A stretch of DNA of 64,000 bases, from contig NZ_JAGYPF010000004.1 of assembly GCF_018343535.1 (NCBI RefSeq), positions 331,666 to 395,665 of the forward strand, in the 5' to 3' direction. The stretch comes from Neobacillus rhizophilus (GTDB lineage Bacteria > Bacillota > Bacilli > Bacillales > Cytobacillaceae). Below are positions 17,338 to 24,913 of this stretch, piece by piece (position 1 is the first letter of the stretch; each line of letters starts with the position of its first letter). The position numbers were made by a program, and so were the translations under genes. Below the pieces are notes generated by a model. That model had not been told where the DNA came from, searched no databases, and saw nothing but the letters and a program-made list of their open reading frames with translations.

Positions 17338-17522
17338 AAGGGTGCAATTCACACCCTTTACTTTTCTCCCCATATTTTTAAATGAGTTGTAGGATTTACA
17401 TCATTTTCTTGTGCATCATCCTCGGCAACGTAGCAATCGCCATAATAATTGCAGCGATTGCTACTGTCAACCTTAAACGTCAAAAAGCAACGTGGAAATT
17501 CGCGTCGCTTTTTTTTAGCAAG
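17338..17522. other. Structured segment with hairpins and overlapping open frames on both strands
   Basis: A minus-strand terminator-like hairpin (AAGGGTG 17338-17344 / CACCCTT 17352-17358, T-run on minus) and a plus-strand terminator-like hairpin (about 17488-17518, T-run on plus) bracket an 11-bp perfect stem (17430-17440 / 17454-17464). Minus frame 17522-17358 encodes a cysteine-containing hydrophilic tail ending THLKIWGEK without a clear start. Plus frame 17384-17530 encodes a hydrophobic 48-residue peptide starting MSCRIYIIF. Neither has a clear ribosome binding site. It could be a gene remnant or a toxin/antisense-RNA type locus; not assigned. Confidence 0.3.
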
Positions 17523-17593
17523 CTAGGCCTTTAGGACCGTACCAAGAGTTAATTTGGTACCAAGTCCAGTAATCTAGGTCTTGAAAAATTGGT

Positions 17594-17758
17594 CTATGCA
17601 GCTTGCAAGGTCCTTATCACAGCAGTTCTTCCCTTTATCAAGAGTCGATACCATTCAGGAGCCATAACATTAAGTGGAACAGACACATGCATCAATTGCG
17701 CTGCCGTCATTTGATAATTTTTTTCCCTTAGATGTGAGTGGAGAAATGAACTGAACAT
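17594..17758 (-). pseudogene. Possible gene remnant or small ORF, 54 aa
   Basis: An open frame starting MFSSFLHSHLREKNYQ and ending AVIRTLQAA, with AAAGGG 10 bases before the ATG. Composition looks protein-like, but no family is recognised and its start region overlaps the repeat at 17762. Confidence 0.25.
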
Positions 17759-17761
17759 TGA

Positions 17762-17807
17762 TGCCTGACCCTTTGCGTTAAAGCTTTAACATGCTGAGTG
17801 TCAGGCA
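17762..17807. repeat. TGCCTGAC/GTCAGGCA inverted repeat with central palindrome
   Basis: TGCCTGAC (17762-17769) and GTCAGGCA (17800-17807) enclose the perfect 14-bp palindrome GTTAAAGCTTTAAC (17777-17790). A second REP-like family, distinct from GGGACGGTTC. Confidence 0.65.
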
Positions 17808-17885
17808 CCGTGGACCAGTTAGAAAACGAAGGAAAATATTACTTTTTCCTAATGAACATGGACGATCATCGCTGATATAAGGCGT

Positions 17886-18938
17886 TTATTCTGTTTCTTC
17901 TCCAGAAGGCCGAGTCGTTTGGGTTGGAAGGGTATTCCAAAAACTTGTATCCACATTTTCAATTGAACCATCAGCGATGGCTCTAGTTGCTGCATCAAGG
18001 GTGGTTATCGTTTGCTGAATCAAATAACCATTGCTTTTTTGTCCAAGCGCGTAAGACTCATAGTTGTGATCAGACATGCCGCGCATTTCAAAGAGAAGTG
18101 TTGAAATATCATATTGAACTGCGGCACCATTACGGCCAATTGTTTCCTCTGAACCGCCATTGTACTTTCCAATATTCCCCCATCCCTTAGAGTTAATCGC
18201 ATTGAACACGACAGCTCCTAATTTTTTGGAACGTTCTAGGACTTCCGGCTTTACATTCCGGTTTGTCGGATAAAGGATGGAGCCTGATACATATTTCCCG
18301 TCTATTTCACTTTGAGTTCCTTGATGATGGAGATCAATCATATAATTTATTTTGTACTTTTGTAACACATTATTGTGCAATGCTTGAGTTTCTGGATGTA
18401 TTTTGGCAACATGGTCACGGTTTAAATCTACGCCAACAGCATTATAGCGAGTCAAATGCCTTCCGCCGTCAGCGACATAGTCATCAAGGGAAAAGTTGAC
18501 ATCACCCATTGCTCCGTCAGCATTTAACATTGGTACGATAAGGATGTTTACATGATCAAGAACACCTTTCATTTTGTTCGTTCCTAAGTGTTTGATAAAT
18601 TCTAGAGCGCCTTCTGTCGTCAGTTGTTCATTACCGTGTTGTTGGGTTAAAAAGAGGATGGTAGGATTGTTAGGGTTAGAAATATATTTTGCAAGATAAA
18701 TATCACGGCCTTTTACAGTTTGACCAATCACTTCTAGTTCCATATCCTTTTGTTTTGCATCTTGGGTTTTAAGATTTTCAACTAGTTCATTGTATGTATG
18801 TAGGATAGAAGTCTGAATCGACTCATTTCCGCCATAATTCGGCCCTTCACCGACTGCCCCAACGTAATTGGGAGCGCTTACAAAACCTCCGACTACCATT
18901 AAACCAGATAATGATAATGCAATGACTTTATTTTTCAT
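17886..18938 (-). CDS. Secreted M14 family zinc carboxypeptidase
   Basis: After the signal peptide (MKNKVIALSLSGLMVVGGFVSA) the M14 catalytic layout is visible: TQQHGNEQLTTEGA (the HxxE zinc pair), VGVDLNRDHV, MIDLHHQG (third zinc ligand) and FEMRGM, where the catalytic glutamate lies. It should release C-terminal residues from extracellular peptides. Start 18938 follows ATGGAGGTTATAAA; an upstream in-frame ATG (18986) lacks a ribosome binding site. Length is about 350 residues. No PhoP boxes are apparent upstream, unlike the neighbouring phosphohydrolase genes. Confidence 0.88.
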   Translation of the reverse strand: MKNKVIALSLSGLMVVGGFVSAPNYVGAVGEGPNYGGNESIQTSILHTYNELVENLKTQDAKQKDMELEVIGQTVKGRDIYLAKYISNPNNPTILFLTQQHGNEQLTTEGALEFIKHLGTNKMKGVLDHVNILIVPMLNADGAMGDVNFSLDDYVADGGRHLTRYNAVGVDLNRDHVAKIHPETQALHNNVLQKYKINYMIDLHHQGTQSEIDGKYVSGSILYPTNRNVKPEVLERSKKLGAVVFNAINSKGWGNIGKYNGGSEETIGRNGAAVQYDISTLLFEMRGMSDHNYESYALGQKSNGYLIQQTITTLDAATRAIADGSIENVDTSFWNTLPTQTTRPSGEETE

Positions 18939-19202
18939 TTTATAACCTCCATTTAATTTAATTGTAATAAGATTCCAAAAATTCACTACAAGGAAAATAT
19001 TACAATTAAAATGGGGGCATGTACATAGTGATTAATTACTGAATTTTTTATCCTTCAATTTGCCTACTAAGGGTGATTTTGGAAATAAAAAATACCGATT
19101 TGCTCTTTAGCTCTCACATAATTAAACAGTTATTAATGGCAAAAAACAAACAGGCAGAATTAGAGGAAAGGGTCCTAGAAGGCCCGAATTAAAAATTGAT
19201 AA
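18939..19202. other. Intergenic stretch upstream of the carboxypeptidase gene
   Basis: AT-rich; holds the promoter region of the carboxypeptidase gene. Nothing else recognisable. Confidence 0.4.
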
Positions 19203-19560
19203 TCAATCGACTTCCCCAGAGAATTGGTCACTACAAGGGACGGTGAATTTGATGTATTTACATTGCCAGGAGGGGAAGTCTGTTATTAAGTTAACGGGGA
19301 TGTTTATCCAGGAAGGATTAATGCTTTTTTAGTAGAAGTCCTTATTGAACAAACGGGAGTTAAGTTGATGCAAAATGTATGGTGCTTTATGGAAAAATTA
19401 TTTTTTGGGAGGGGTTGGGAGAAGAAAGAAATTGAAAAAATTATTGTTAAATCCTTTTTTAATAAAGATAAACAACAAAAAGTTTTATTTGACCATTTGA
19501 GCTTTAAATTCAGGGGTAAATGTTCTTCTAGTCCTTGTCATATTGGCGTTCCTCCATAAC
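19203..19560 (+). pseudogene. NUDIX hydrolase remnant
   Basis: The frame reads ...VTTRDGEFDVFTLPGGEVCY, then a TAA at 19287, then ...INAFLVEVLIEQTGVKLMQN. LPGGEV followed by E-LIEQTGV has the spacing of a NUDIX box (GX5EX7REUXEEXGU), but key residues are lost and there is a stop inside it. The rest of the frame (to 19560) continues open without recognisable family. No proper start codon. A decayed gene is the simplest reading. Confidence 0.5.
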
Positions 19561-19646
19561 CGAATAAGATATAATAAACTTCAGAATTTTGTGGGTAACC
19601 ACCGCAACTTGACAAGGGGCTCCAGGGGCATGCTTTGCCAGCCAGG

Positions 19647-19673
19647 AAGCCAGATGGCAAAGACATCTGGCTT
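19647..19673. repeat. 10-bp perfect hairpin in non-coding DNA
   Basis: AAGCCAGATG (19647-19656) pairs with CATCTGGCTT (19664-19673) around a 7-base loop, followed by GCTAGCTAGGCTAGC. There is no T-run, so it is not a typical terminator. Confidence 0.5.
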
Positions 19674-19832
19674 GCTAGCTAGGCTAGCATACTCGCCTTC
19701 TCCTAATAATGTTGCTAGTATAGATATCTTATACTAATTAGCGGTATGCCCTGATTTTGTGATTAGTCTACTGGACCTTATTTTTTGTCCAGTTAAGTGT
19801 AGTTCATTCAACGGATATATAATAAAATGGCA

Positions 19833-20123
19833 TCAATTTGCTAATACACCTTGATACTCTTCCTTACTTTCAAGAACACTTTTTGCGTAAGGACATACAG
19901 GAATAATATATAAGTTTTCATCTCTTGCATATTCAACTATTTTGTTTACTAATTCTTTGCCTAATCCACGACCATCATGTCCCTCGTATACAACTGTATG
20001 GCTTACAATAATTAAATTTCTTCCATTTACATCTTTTCCGCTTGGGATAAATTGAATTCTAGCAATAATTTCATTAGATTCCTCAATATAGAATTCATTC
20101 TTGCCCATTTTAATTTCAGTCAT
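19833..20123 (-). CDS. GNAT-related N-acetyltransferase, YjdJ type
   Basis: Small protein of 96 residues with the abbreviated acetyltransferase fold: IIVSHTVVYEGHDGRGLGKELVNKIVEYAR carries the acetyl-CoA binding loop, and IIPVCPYAKSVL follows. This is the compact YjdJ-type family, found next to the mono-cluster ferredoxin-like YjdI; here the YjdI-type gene lies 31 bases upstream on the same strand. The substrate is unknown. Confidence 0.85.
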   Translation of the reverse strand: MTEIKMGKNEFYIEESNEIIARIQFIPSGKDVNGRNLIIVSHTVVYEGHDGRGLGKELVNKIVEYARDENLYIIPVCPYAKSVLESKEEYQGVLAN

Positions 20124-20154
20124 TTCCTCATTCTCCTAACTTTTTTAGTTCTGT

Positions 20155-20370
20155 TTATTTTTGCTCATAAGTAAGTGCTCTGCTTGGACAACGATCAATC
20201 ACTTCCATGACTTTTTTAGCTGTTGCATTCTGTGGTGATATCCAAGGTCTATTCTGGGTATTGAATACACTTGGCAATCCCTTTACACATTCTGCTGCAT
20301 GTTTGCAAATATTGGGTTTCCAATATATTATGATACCTTCAGCTTCATAAGTTTTAATATTTTCGCTCAT
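20155..20370 (-). CDS. (4Fe-4S) mono-cluster protein YjdI
   Basis: Protein of 71 residues with CKHAAECVKG and a later RCPSRAL, the cysteine arrangement of the YjdI/Fer4_19 family predicted to bind one iron-sulfur cluster. ATG 20370 is preceded by AGGAGGATATT. It forms a two-gene operon with the YjdJ-like acetyltransferase, a pairing conserved in many bacteria. Function in the cell is not established. Confidence 0.85.
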   Translation of the reverse strand: MSENIKTYEAEGIIIYWKPNICKHAAECVKGLPSVFNTQNRPWISPQNATAKKVMEVIDRCPSRALTYEQK

Positions 20371-20767
20371 AATATCCTCCTTCTAATAGTTCTGTGGGAA
20401 TAATAATTTTAAATTACTCTTAATTCTTCTTCTGATCTAAATTTCACAGAACTGTGGGTTTTACCAACAAACGAGCCGCTTGGTAGCAACATGATAAATT
20501 TGTGAAAAACAATATTAATTTAATAGTATTTTATGTTATGAGGAATCTCCAATTTGAGACGTGTTATTTAAAAATAAAATAATGTAGACGTAGTGAAGTT
20601 ATTTATAATTGGATAAACAAAGGGTCGCAGCTGCAGCCCTTTTTCTTGTTCCACTGAAGAGAGGTTAGTTGAATTAGAAAGGAAAAATAAGACAATGAAA
20701 AGGGGAATTGATTGTGAATGGAGAATGTATTAAATTAGGAGAAAAATTAAAGAGGGCGGGTAATCTA
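20371..20767. other. Intergenic region between yjdI-like and signal peptidase genes
   Basis: Contains a hairpin AAAGGG...CCCTTT with inner CAGCTG at about 20620-20643 followed by Ts, probably a terminator of an older unit. The last 60 bases are an in-frame extension of the signal peptidase ORF with possible upstream starts at 20708 (TTG) and 20714 (GTG, AAGGGG 8 bases before). Confidence 0.4.
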
Positions 20768-21310
20768 ATGAAATTAAATTCAAAAAGGGAATTAAAAAGT
20801 TGGGGCAAATCATTGATGATTGCATTTGGAGTGGTGTTTTTTGTAAGAACATTCCTATTTGCACCTTACATAGTAGAAGGGGCTTCAATGGAACCAACAT
20901 TACATAATCAGGAAAAAATATTTGTAAACAAACTAAATTTTACAGATAGTTTTAGTAGAGGAGAAATAGTCATTATAAAAGGGAAGGAAGTAAATTATGT
21001 AAAAAGAATAATTGGTCTCCCAGGAGATACAATTTTAATGAGAAATGATAATTTATTTATTAACGGTGAATTAGTGAAAGAACCTTATCTTTTACAAAAT
21101 CTTAAATTAGCTAAAGAAATAGGAAGTCAACGGTTAACAGGCGACTTTGGACCGATCACAGTTCCAAAAGACAAATATTTCGTTATGGGTGATAATAGAT
21201 TAAAAAGTAAGGATAGTCGTAATGGCTTAGGATACTTCACAAAAAACCAATTTGTTGGACAAAGTGAATTTGTCGTTTACCCTTTCTCGAATATTAGGGA
21301 AACAGAGTAA
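20768..21310 (+). CDS. Signal peptidase I (type I, SipS-like)
   Basis: Membrane-bound serine protease that removes signal peptides from exported proteins. An N-terminal membrane anchor (SLMIAFGVVFFVRTFLFAPYIV) is followed by the catalytic serine in EGASMEPTLH, the catalytic lysine in NYVKRIIGLPGDTI and the conserved VMGDNRLKSKDSRN. Length about 180 residues is normal for Gram-positive SipS/SipT types. ATG 20768 with GGGCGGG upstream fits the family N-terminus; an earlier GTG 20714 with AAGGGG would add 18 residues. It is a single gene, so probably an accessory signal peptidase. Confidence 0.93.
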   Translation: MKLNSKRELKSWGKSLMIAFGVVFFVRTFLFAPYIVEGASMEPTLHNQEKIFVNKLNFTDSFSRGEIVIIKGKEVNYVKRIIGLPGDTILMRNDNLFINGELVKEPYLLQNLKLAKEIGSQRLTGDFGPITVPKDKYFVMGDNRLKSKDSRNGLGYFTKNQFVGQSEFVVYPFSNIRETE

Positions 21311-21340
21311 TTCTTATTAAGCTAAACGGGTGCTTTACTT

Positions 21341-21373
21341 GAAGAGCCGGCTGCCATAATTGGCGGCTTTTTT
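21341..21373 (+). terminator. Terminator of signal peptidase gene
   Basis: AGCCG-GCT-GCCA / TGGCGGCT hairpin with a bulge and a TTTTTT run. Confidence 0.75.
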
Positions 21374-21390
21374 GTTATTCAACCAAAGTA

Positions 21391-21921
21391 ATGATAACGG
21401 GCATTGCCCTTGTTTGCAGAGCTGCCATTGAAGGGGGCTTAAATGAGGAAACGGCCTTTACTTTAAGTGATTATTATATTCAACAAATAGAAGAATTAGG
21501 AAACTTAAAGGCCATATTGAGATTAACGGAAGAAGCCATAAGTGATTTTACCAATCGTGTTCACGGATTAAATATAGAAAAATATTCTGCACCCATAACT
21601 GCTTGTCGGCATTATATTTACAACCATCTTTATGGAGACATTACACTGGAACAACTCGCAGAAATGTGTAGATTAAGTCCCAATTACTTATCATCGCTTT
21701 TTAAAAAAGAAGTAGGTATTCCTATAAGTGAATATATACAGCAACAACGAGTAGACGAAGCAAAAAAGCTGTTGGTTATAACAAATTATTCGATTTCAGA
21801 CATCAGCACCTGGTTAAATTTCAATGATCAAAGTTATTTTATAAAAGTATTTAAAAAATACACAGGTTTAACCCCTAGGCAGTTTAGAAATGATCATTCT
21901 TCACGTCATCCATCGACATGA
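21391..21921 (+). pseudogene. AraC-family regulator, N-terminally truncated
   Basis: The 176-residue frame holds only the C-terminal part of a larger AraC-type regulator: a helical linker (FTLSDYYIQQIEEL...) and a complete double helix-turn-helix (LEQLAEMCRLSPNYLSSLFKKEVGIPISEYIQQQRV... ISDISTWLNFNDQSYFIKVFKKYTGLTPRQF). Full-length relatives have a sensor domain of 200 or more residues before this. The frame opens immediately after the signal peptidase terminator and ATG 21391 has no ribosome binding site, so the 5' part was deleted. DNA binding might survive if it is expressed. Confidence 0.75.
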
Positions 21922-22518
21922 TGGGATGAAAATGTATTGTATAAGTAAGGTATGGACACGCAAACTGGGCGACTAATTTTATGAAAAGGGCTGTTCCGTT
22001 TGGCTGCCGCAGCTGATTTAGTGGCCGGAGCTTTTTCCTTTTCAGGACAAGTTTGTATCCGGTCGGCATATGAGTGAACCATATTGAGCGTACTAATTGC
22101 TAATTCTTGTTGACTAAAGTGTGCAAGGGGTTAACTCCTTTCTTAAAGGTCAGGGAGTTGAAAAAGGGTTCAACAAAAATTTGTAGAAATTTTTTAGCGA
22201 ATGTTAGGTGTTGCTCTTGTAGTATTCTCAATAGTTTTCTAAAATGGGGACTGCCTTTTTTGCGTATTTTTATTGGTATAACTGGATGGTTAGAGAGGCA
22301 AATACGGTATTATTCTAGAAGAATTGGAATATGTACAGATTAATGTAATTCAAAGAAGGATAATGGAGAACGGGTTGAGTCTTTTTGTTAAAGCCCATCT
22401 TATATTGTACAAAAGATAGACTAATATCATTTAAAAAATGTTCCGTTAGAGATCTTAATTCTTTTTATATTGTGTCAAGTTTAATTTGTTAAAACGGGAA
22501 ATTTTGCTTCATATAACT
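21922..22518. other. Degenerate non-coding region
   Basis: Fragmented frames without start signals, for example about 22290-22420 (reads ...GKYGIILEELEYVQINVIQ...). It looks like decayed genes rather than active sequence, and no family could be named. Confidence 0.35.
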
Positions 22519-22545
22519 GTAACAAGAGATCGTTGAGATCCCTTG
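22519..22545 (-). terminator. Terminator of the first DUF3231 gene
   Basis: AACAAGAGATC and GATCCCTTGTT pair with one mismatch just downstream (minus strand) of the stop at 22558. Confidence 0.6.
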
Positions 22546-22557
22546 TTTAATTTAAAC

Positions 22558-23565
22558 CTAATTTTCTGCCAACTCCTTCCTATTCGGAGCGTGTGGTGGT
22601 TCCTCCATCCATCCCCTTTCTATCAAGATGTCGGCGCCCTCCTTCCCATACTGCAATATTTCAGGAATTAGTTTTGAATATTCAATAGCAAGGTCAATTC
22701 GTGCTGATGTAGCTATTGCATGACCAATATAGGTTATTCCTTGTGTATTGAGTATAGTTACAAGGTTCATGATGAGCTTTTCTGAAAAAGGAGATACAGT
22801 AGAAGTTGACACTTCTGAGTTAACCATTATAGTGCCAAGCAGATCATCCTTGATTAAAGTATGGTTTAGGAAATGAATTTGTTTTTGAGCTAATTCTTTT
22901 CCTTTTGTCAAAAATTTTTTTATTTGTTCATCTTTCACAACTTGAATAAATCCAGTGAGTATGACTACAGCAAAATAGTTCCTTTCAATGTTAAAAAATA
23001 TTTCAGATAGTTCAAGAACATTTAGAGGACGTTGCTTTTCGAACCACTTGGATAAAAATGTTTCTTTCTTTTTAACAAATTCAACTTTATCGGGATAAGG
23101 GATCATTGTTGGGCGATCGTATATCCCTTTAGAAAGCATTAGATTTACTGATGTATTATAAAGATCCAATGTGGAAGTTAAACACTTAGAGAAGAAAGAT
23201 CGAATATCTTCGCGGGCAACATTAGAAATTAGCATACTATAGGACATCAAACCCATACGACTCATCCCGTAAGCGAAGCTTACAGGAAATAAATCGAAAA
23301 ACAAAGGTGGAGCTGAAAGATCAATGTCTTCATCGGAAAATCCCTTGGGAATAGGGAAATTCTCCTTTTCAAAAATATTCTTGATTTCCTCAATATGTTT
23401 TTGTGATATATCTAATGTTAGTTTAATTATGCGCTTAACATCTTCATTGTTCGACTGTTGCAGGAAATGCTTAGAGAGACAGATAGATAAGCTATCCATA
23501 ATATAAGTAGCCCATAATCCTGCAATTTCTGTTGATGATAAACCAACAATATGTTTTGTATTCAT
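22558..23565 (-). CDS. DUF3231 family protein, paralogue 1
   Basis: Protein of 335 residues made of two related helical halves of about 165 residues each, as is usual for DUF3231; the first begins LSSTEIAGLWATYIMDSLSICLSKHFLQ and the second KQRPLNVLELSEIFFNIERNYFAVVIL. The folds are four-helix bundles related to spore coat/ferritin-like proteins, and the family is confined mostly to spore-forming Bacilli. Biochemical function is unknown. Paralogues lie at 43462-44478 and 62164-63222. ATG 23565 follows GAGGAGAACTCTTCA. Confidence 0.88.
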   Translation of the reverse strand: MNTKHIVGLSSTEIAGLWATYIMDSLSICLSKHFLQQSNNEDVKRIIKLTLDISQKHIEEIKNIFEKENFPIPKGFSDEDIDLSAPPLFFDLFPVSFAYGMSRMGLMSYSMLISNVAREDIRSFFSKCLTSTLDLYNTSVNLMLSKGIYDRPTMIPYPDKVEFVKKKETFLSKWFEKQRPLNVLELSEIFFNIERNYFAVVILTGFIQVVKDEQIKKFLTKGKELAQKQIHFLNHTLIKDDLLGTIMVNSEVSTSTVSPFSEKLIMNLVTILNTQGITYIGHAIATSARIDLAIEYSKLIPEILQYGKEGADILIERGWMEEPPHAPNRKELAEN

Positions 23566-23869
23566 TGAAGAGTTCTCCTCTTAATATTGGATTTTTCTAA
23601 TTTAAGTATTACTCATACCAAAAAAACTTATTCTTCCTTTCATATTTGTACAGAATAAGCGAAAAAAACAAAAAGGAAAAATCCGGAAGGGTTTGAGTGG
23701 ACAAGCGTGGAATTTGCTGTTAAATAAGAGTGGAATGGAACTTTTTAATCAATCTTTATTTTAAAGCTACACCTTATCCTTATTCGAATAACCGGGCAGG
23801 ATAGGATCACAAATATAGTCACTAAGCCTATAATGGATTTATATGTAAAAAGTTGAAAGGAGGATGCTT
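23566..23869. other. Divergent promoter region
   Basis: AT-rich divergent intergenic DNA between a minus-strand DUF3231 gene and a plus-strand DUF1697 gene. Nothing further recognised. Confidence 0.4.
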
Positions 23870-24415
23870 ATGGTTTATATCGCTCTTCTTCGGGGGATTA
23901 ATGTGGGTGGAAAAAATAAAATTGACATGAAGTTGCTTAAACAAACGTTTGAACAAGTCGGGATGAATGATGTGGTGACATACATCAATACAGGTAATAT
24001 TATTTTTTCATACAAAGGCCTATCAAAACCTGAACTATCACTTATTTTAGAAAAAGCGATACATAATGATTTTGGATTACAAATTAAAGTAGTAGTTCGT
24101 AGTGTCGATGATGTCAGAAGAATCATTAACGCTATTCCAGACACATGGAAAAATGACAAAGACATGAAAAGTGATGTCATGTTTTTATGGGATGAAATTG
24201 ATGATGAATCTGTACTAGAGAATCTGGTCATTAAACCAAATATTGACACGGTGAAATATGTCCCAGGTGCGATCCTATGGTCGGTTGATAAGAAAAATGT
24301 AACCAAAAGCGGAATGTCAAAGATCGTTGGATCAAAGATATACAAACAAGTTACGGTAAGAAATGTCAACACCACTCGTAAGATATATGAGCTAATGCAA
24401 GCTCAAAACAGATAG
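23870..24415 (+). CDS. DUF1697 domain-containing protein
   Basis: Protein of 181 residues starting MVYIALLRGINVGGKNKIDM, the signature opening of DUF1697, followed by VVTYINTGNIIFSYKG. The start at 23870 has GAAAGGAGG about 6 bases before it; the ATG at 23864 abuts the ribosome binding site. The family is widespread and cytoplasmic, with no assigned activity. Confidence 0.9.
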   Translation: MVYIALLRGINVGGKNKIDMKLLKQTFEQVGMNDVVTYINTGNIIFSYKGLSKPELSLILEKAIHNDFGLQIKVVVRSVDDVRRIINAIPDTWKNDKDMKSDVMFLWDEIDDESVLENLVIKPNIDTVKYVPGAILWSVDKKNVTKSGMSKIVGSKIYKQVTVRNVNTTRKIYELMQAQNR

Positions 24416-24764
24416 TTCTCCCGATAATTTGAGGTGAATATGATGCTGATATTGTATTCCATAAAAAAAATTGTTAATATAGAAATACAATTATGAGAGG
24501 ACTGATGGATGGACAATGATTAACTAATCTATATTTATATTTGAAATGAATAACTTCAAACTACAGAATATAGGGTTAGTCTATCCATTTTTATAAATCA
24601 GTTTATACTTTATTTGTCATGGTTTCAATGGCAAAAAAGGACTTATTTAATATTAGTGAAAGACTAATCCTTCCAATTACAAATTGGGGGGATTTTTTAT
24701 TCTCCCATAGGTAAGATTGATGTTTTTTAATCTGTAACTTTATTTAAATAAAGGAGCGAGAGAA
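24416..24764. other. Intergenic region before the Lsa leader
   Basis: AT-rich, no supported gene. A short CCAATT/AATTGG hairpin before a T-run near 24676-24700 may terminate the DUF1697 transcript. The promoter of the ABC-F leader should lie in the last 60 bases. Confidence 0.4.
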
Positions 24765-24818
24765 ATGAGCAATTCAGACACTATTGTTACGCATGTAATA
24801 CTCCGTATAAGTCGTTAA
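24765..24818 (+). CDS. Regulatory leader peptide, 17 aa, upstream of Lsa-type ABC-F gene
   Basis: ATG 24765 is preceded by AAAGGAGCGAGAGAA and encodes MSNSDTIVTHVILRISR then TAA. The last five codons form one arm of a 12-bp stem. The position, size and overlap with the stem are those of leader peptides on which antibiotic-stalled ribosomes switch on resistance genes. The stall site would be in the THVILRISR part. Confidence 0.75.
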   Translation: MSNSDTIVTHVILRISR

Positions 24819-24906
24819 TATCCATCAAACTTATACGGAGAAATTTAGAATAGATGGATGTACCGACTTTGTATAAAAAAGTAAAAGTGTTGATATACAA
24901 AGGAGG
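24801..24906 (+). promoter_or_regulatory. Four-segment translational attenuator of the ABC-F gene
   Basis: Segment 1 (24801-24812) pairs perfectly over 12 bp with segment 2 (24829-24840). Segment 3 (24867-24875, CTTTGTATA) pairs perfectly over 9 bp with segment 4 (24894-24902, TATACAAAG), which includes the first bases of the ribosome binding site AAAGGAGG (24899-24906). Segment 2 can instead pair with segment 3 (24831-24840 with 24867-24876, 10 bp including two G-U). Stalling on the leader would block segment 1, favour 2:3 and free the ribosome binding site. No T-run follows either stem, so control is probably translational. Confidence 0.75.
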
Positions 24907-24913
24907 AATTATC

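Noticed and set aside
22107..22343. 78-codon frame after the AraC fragment
   Set aside because: No ribosome binding site and low-quality composition; most likely decayed DNA.
24854..24913. In-frame N-terminal extension of the ABC-F protein
   Set aside because: It has no ribosome binding site and overlaps attenuator segments 3 and 4; ATG 24914 has a strong site and gives the usual Lsa N-terminus.
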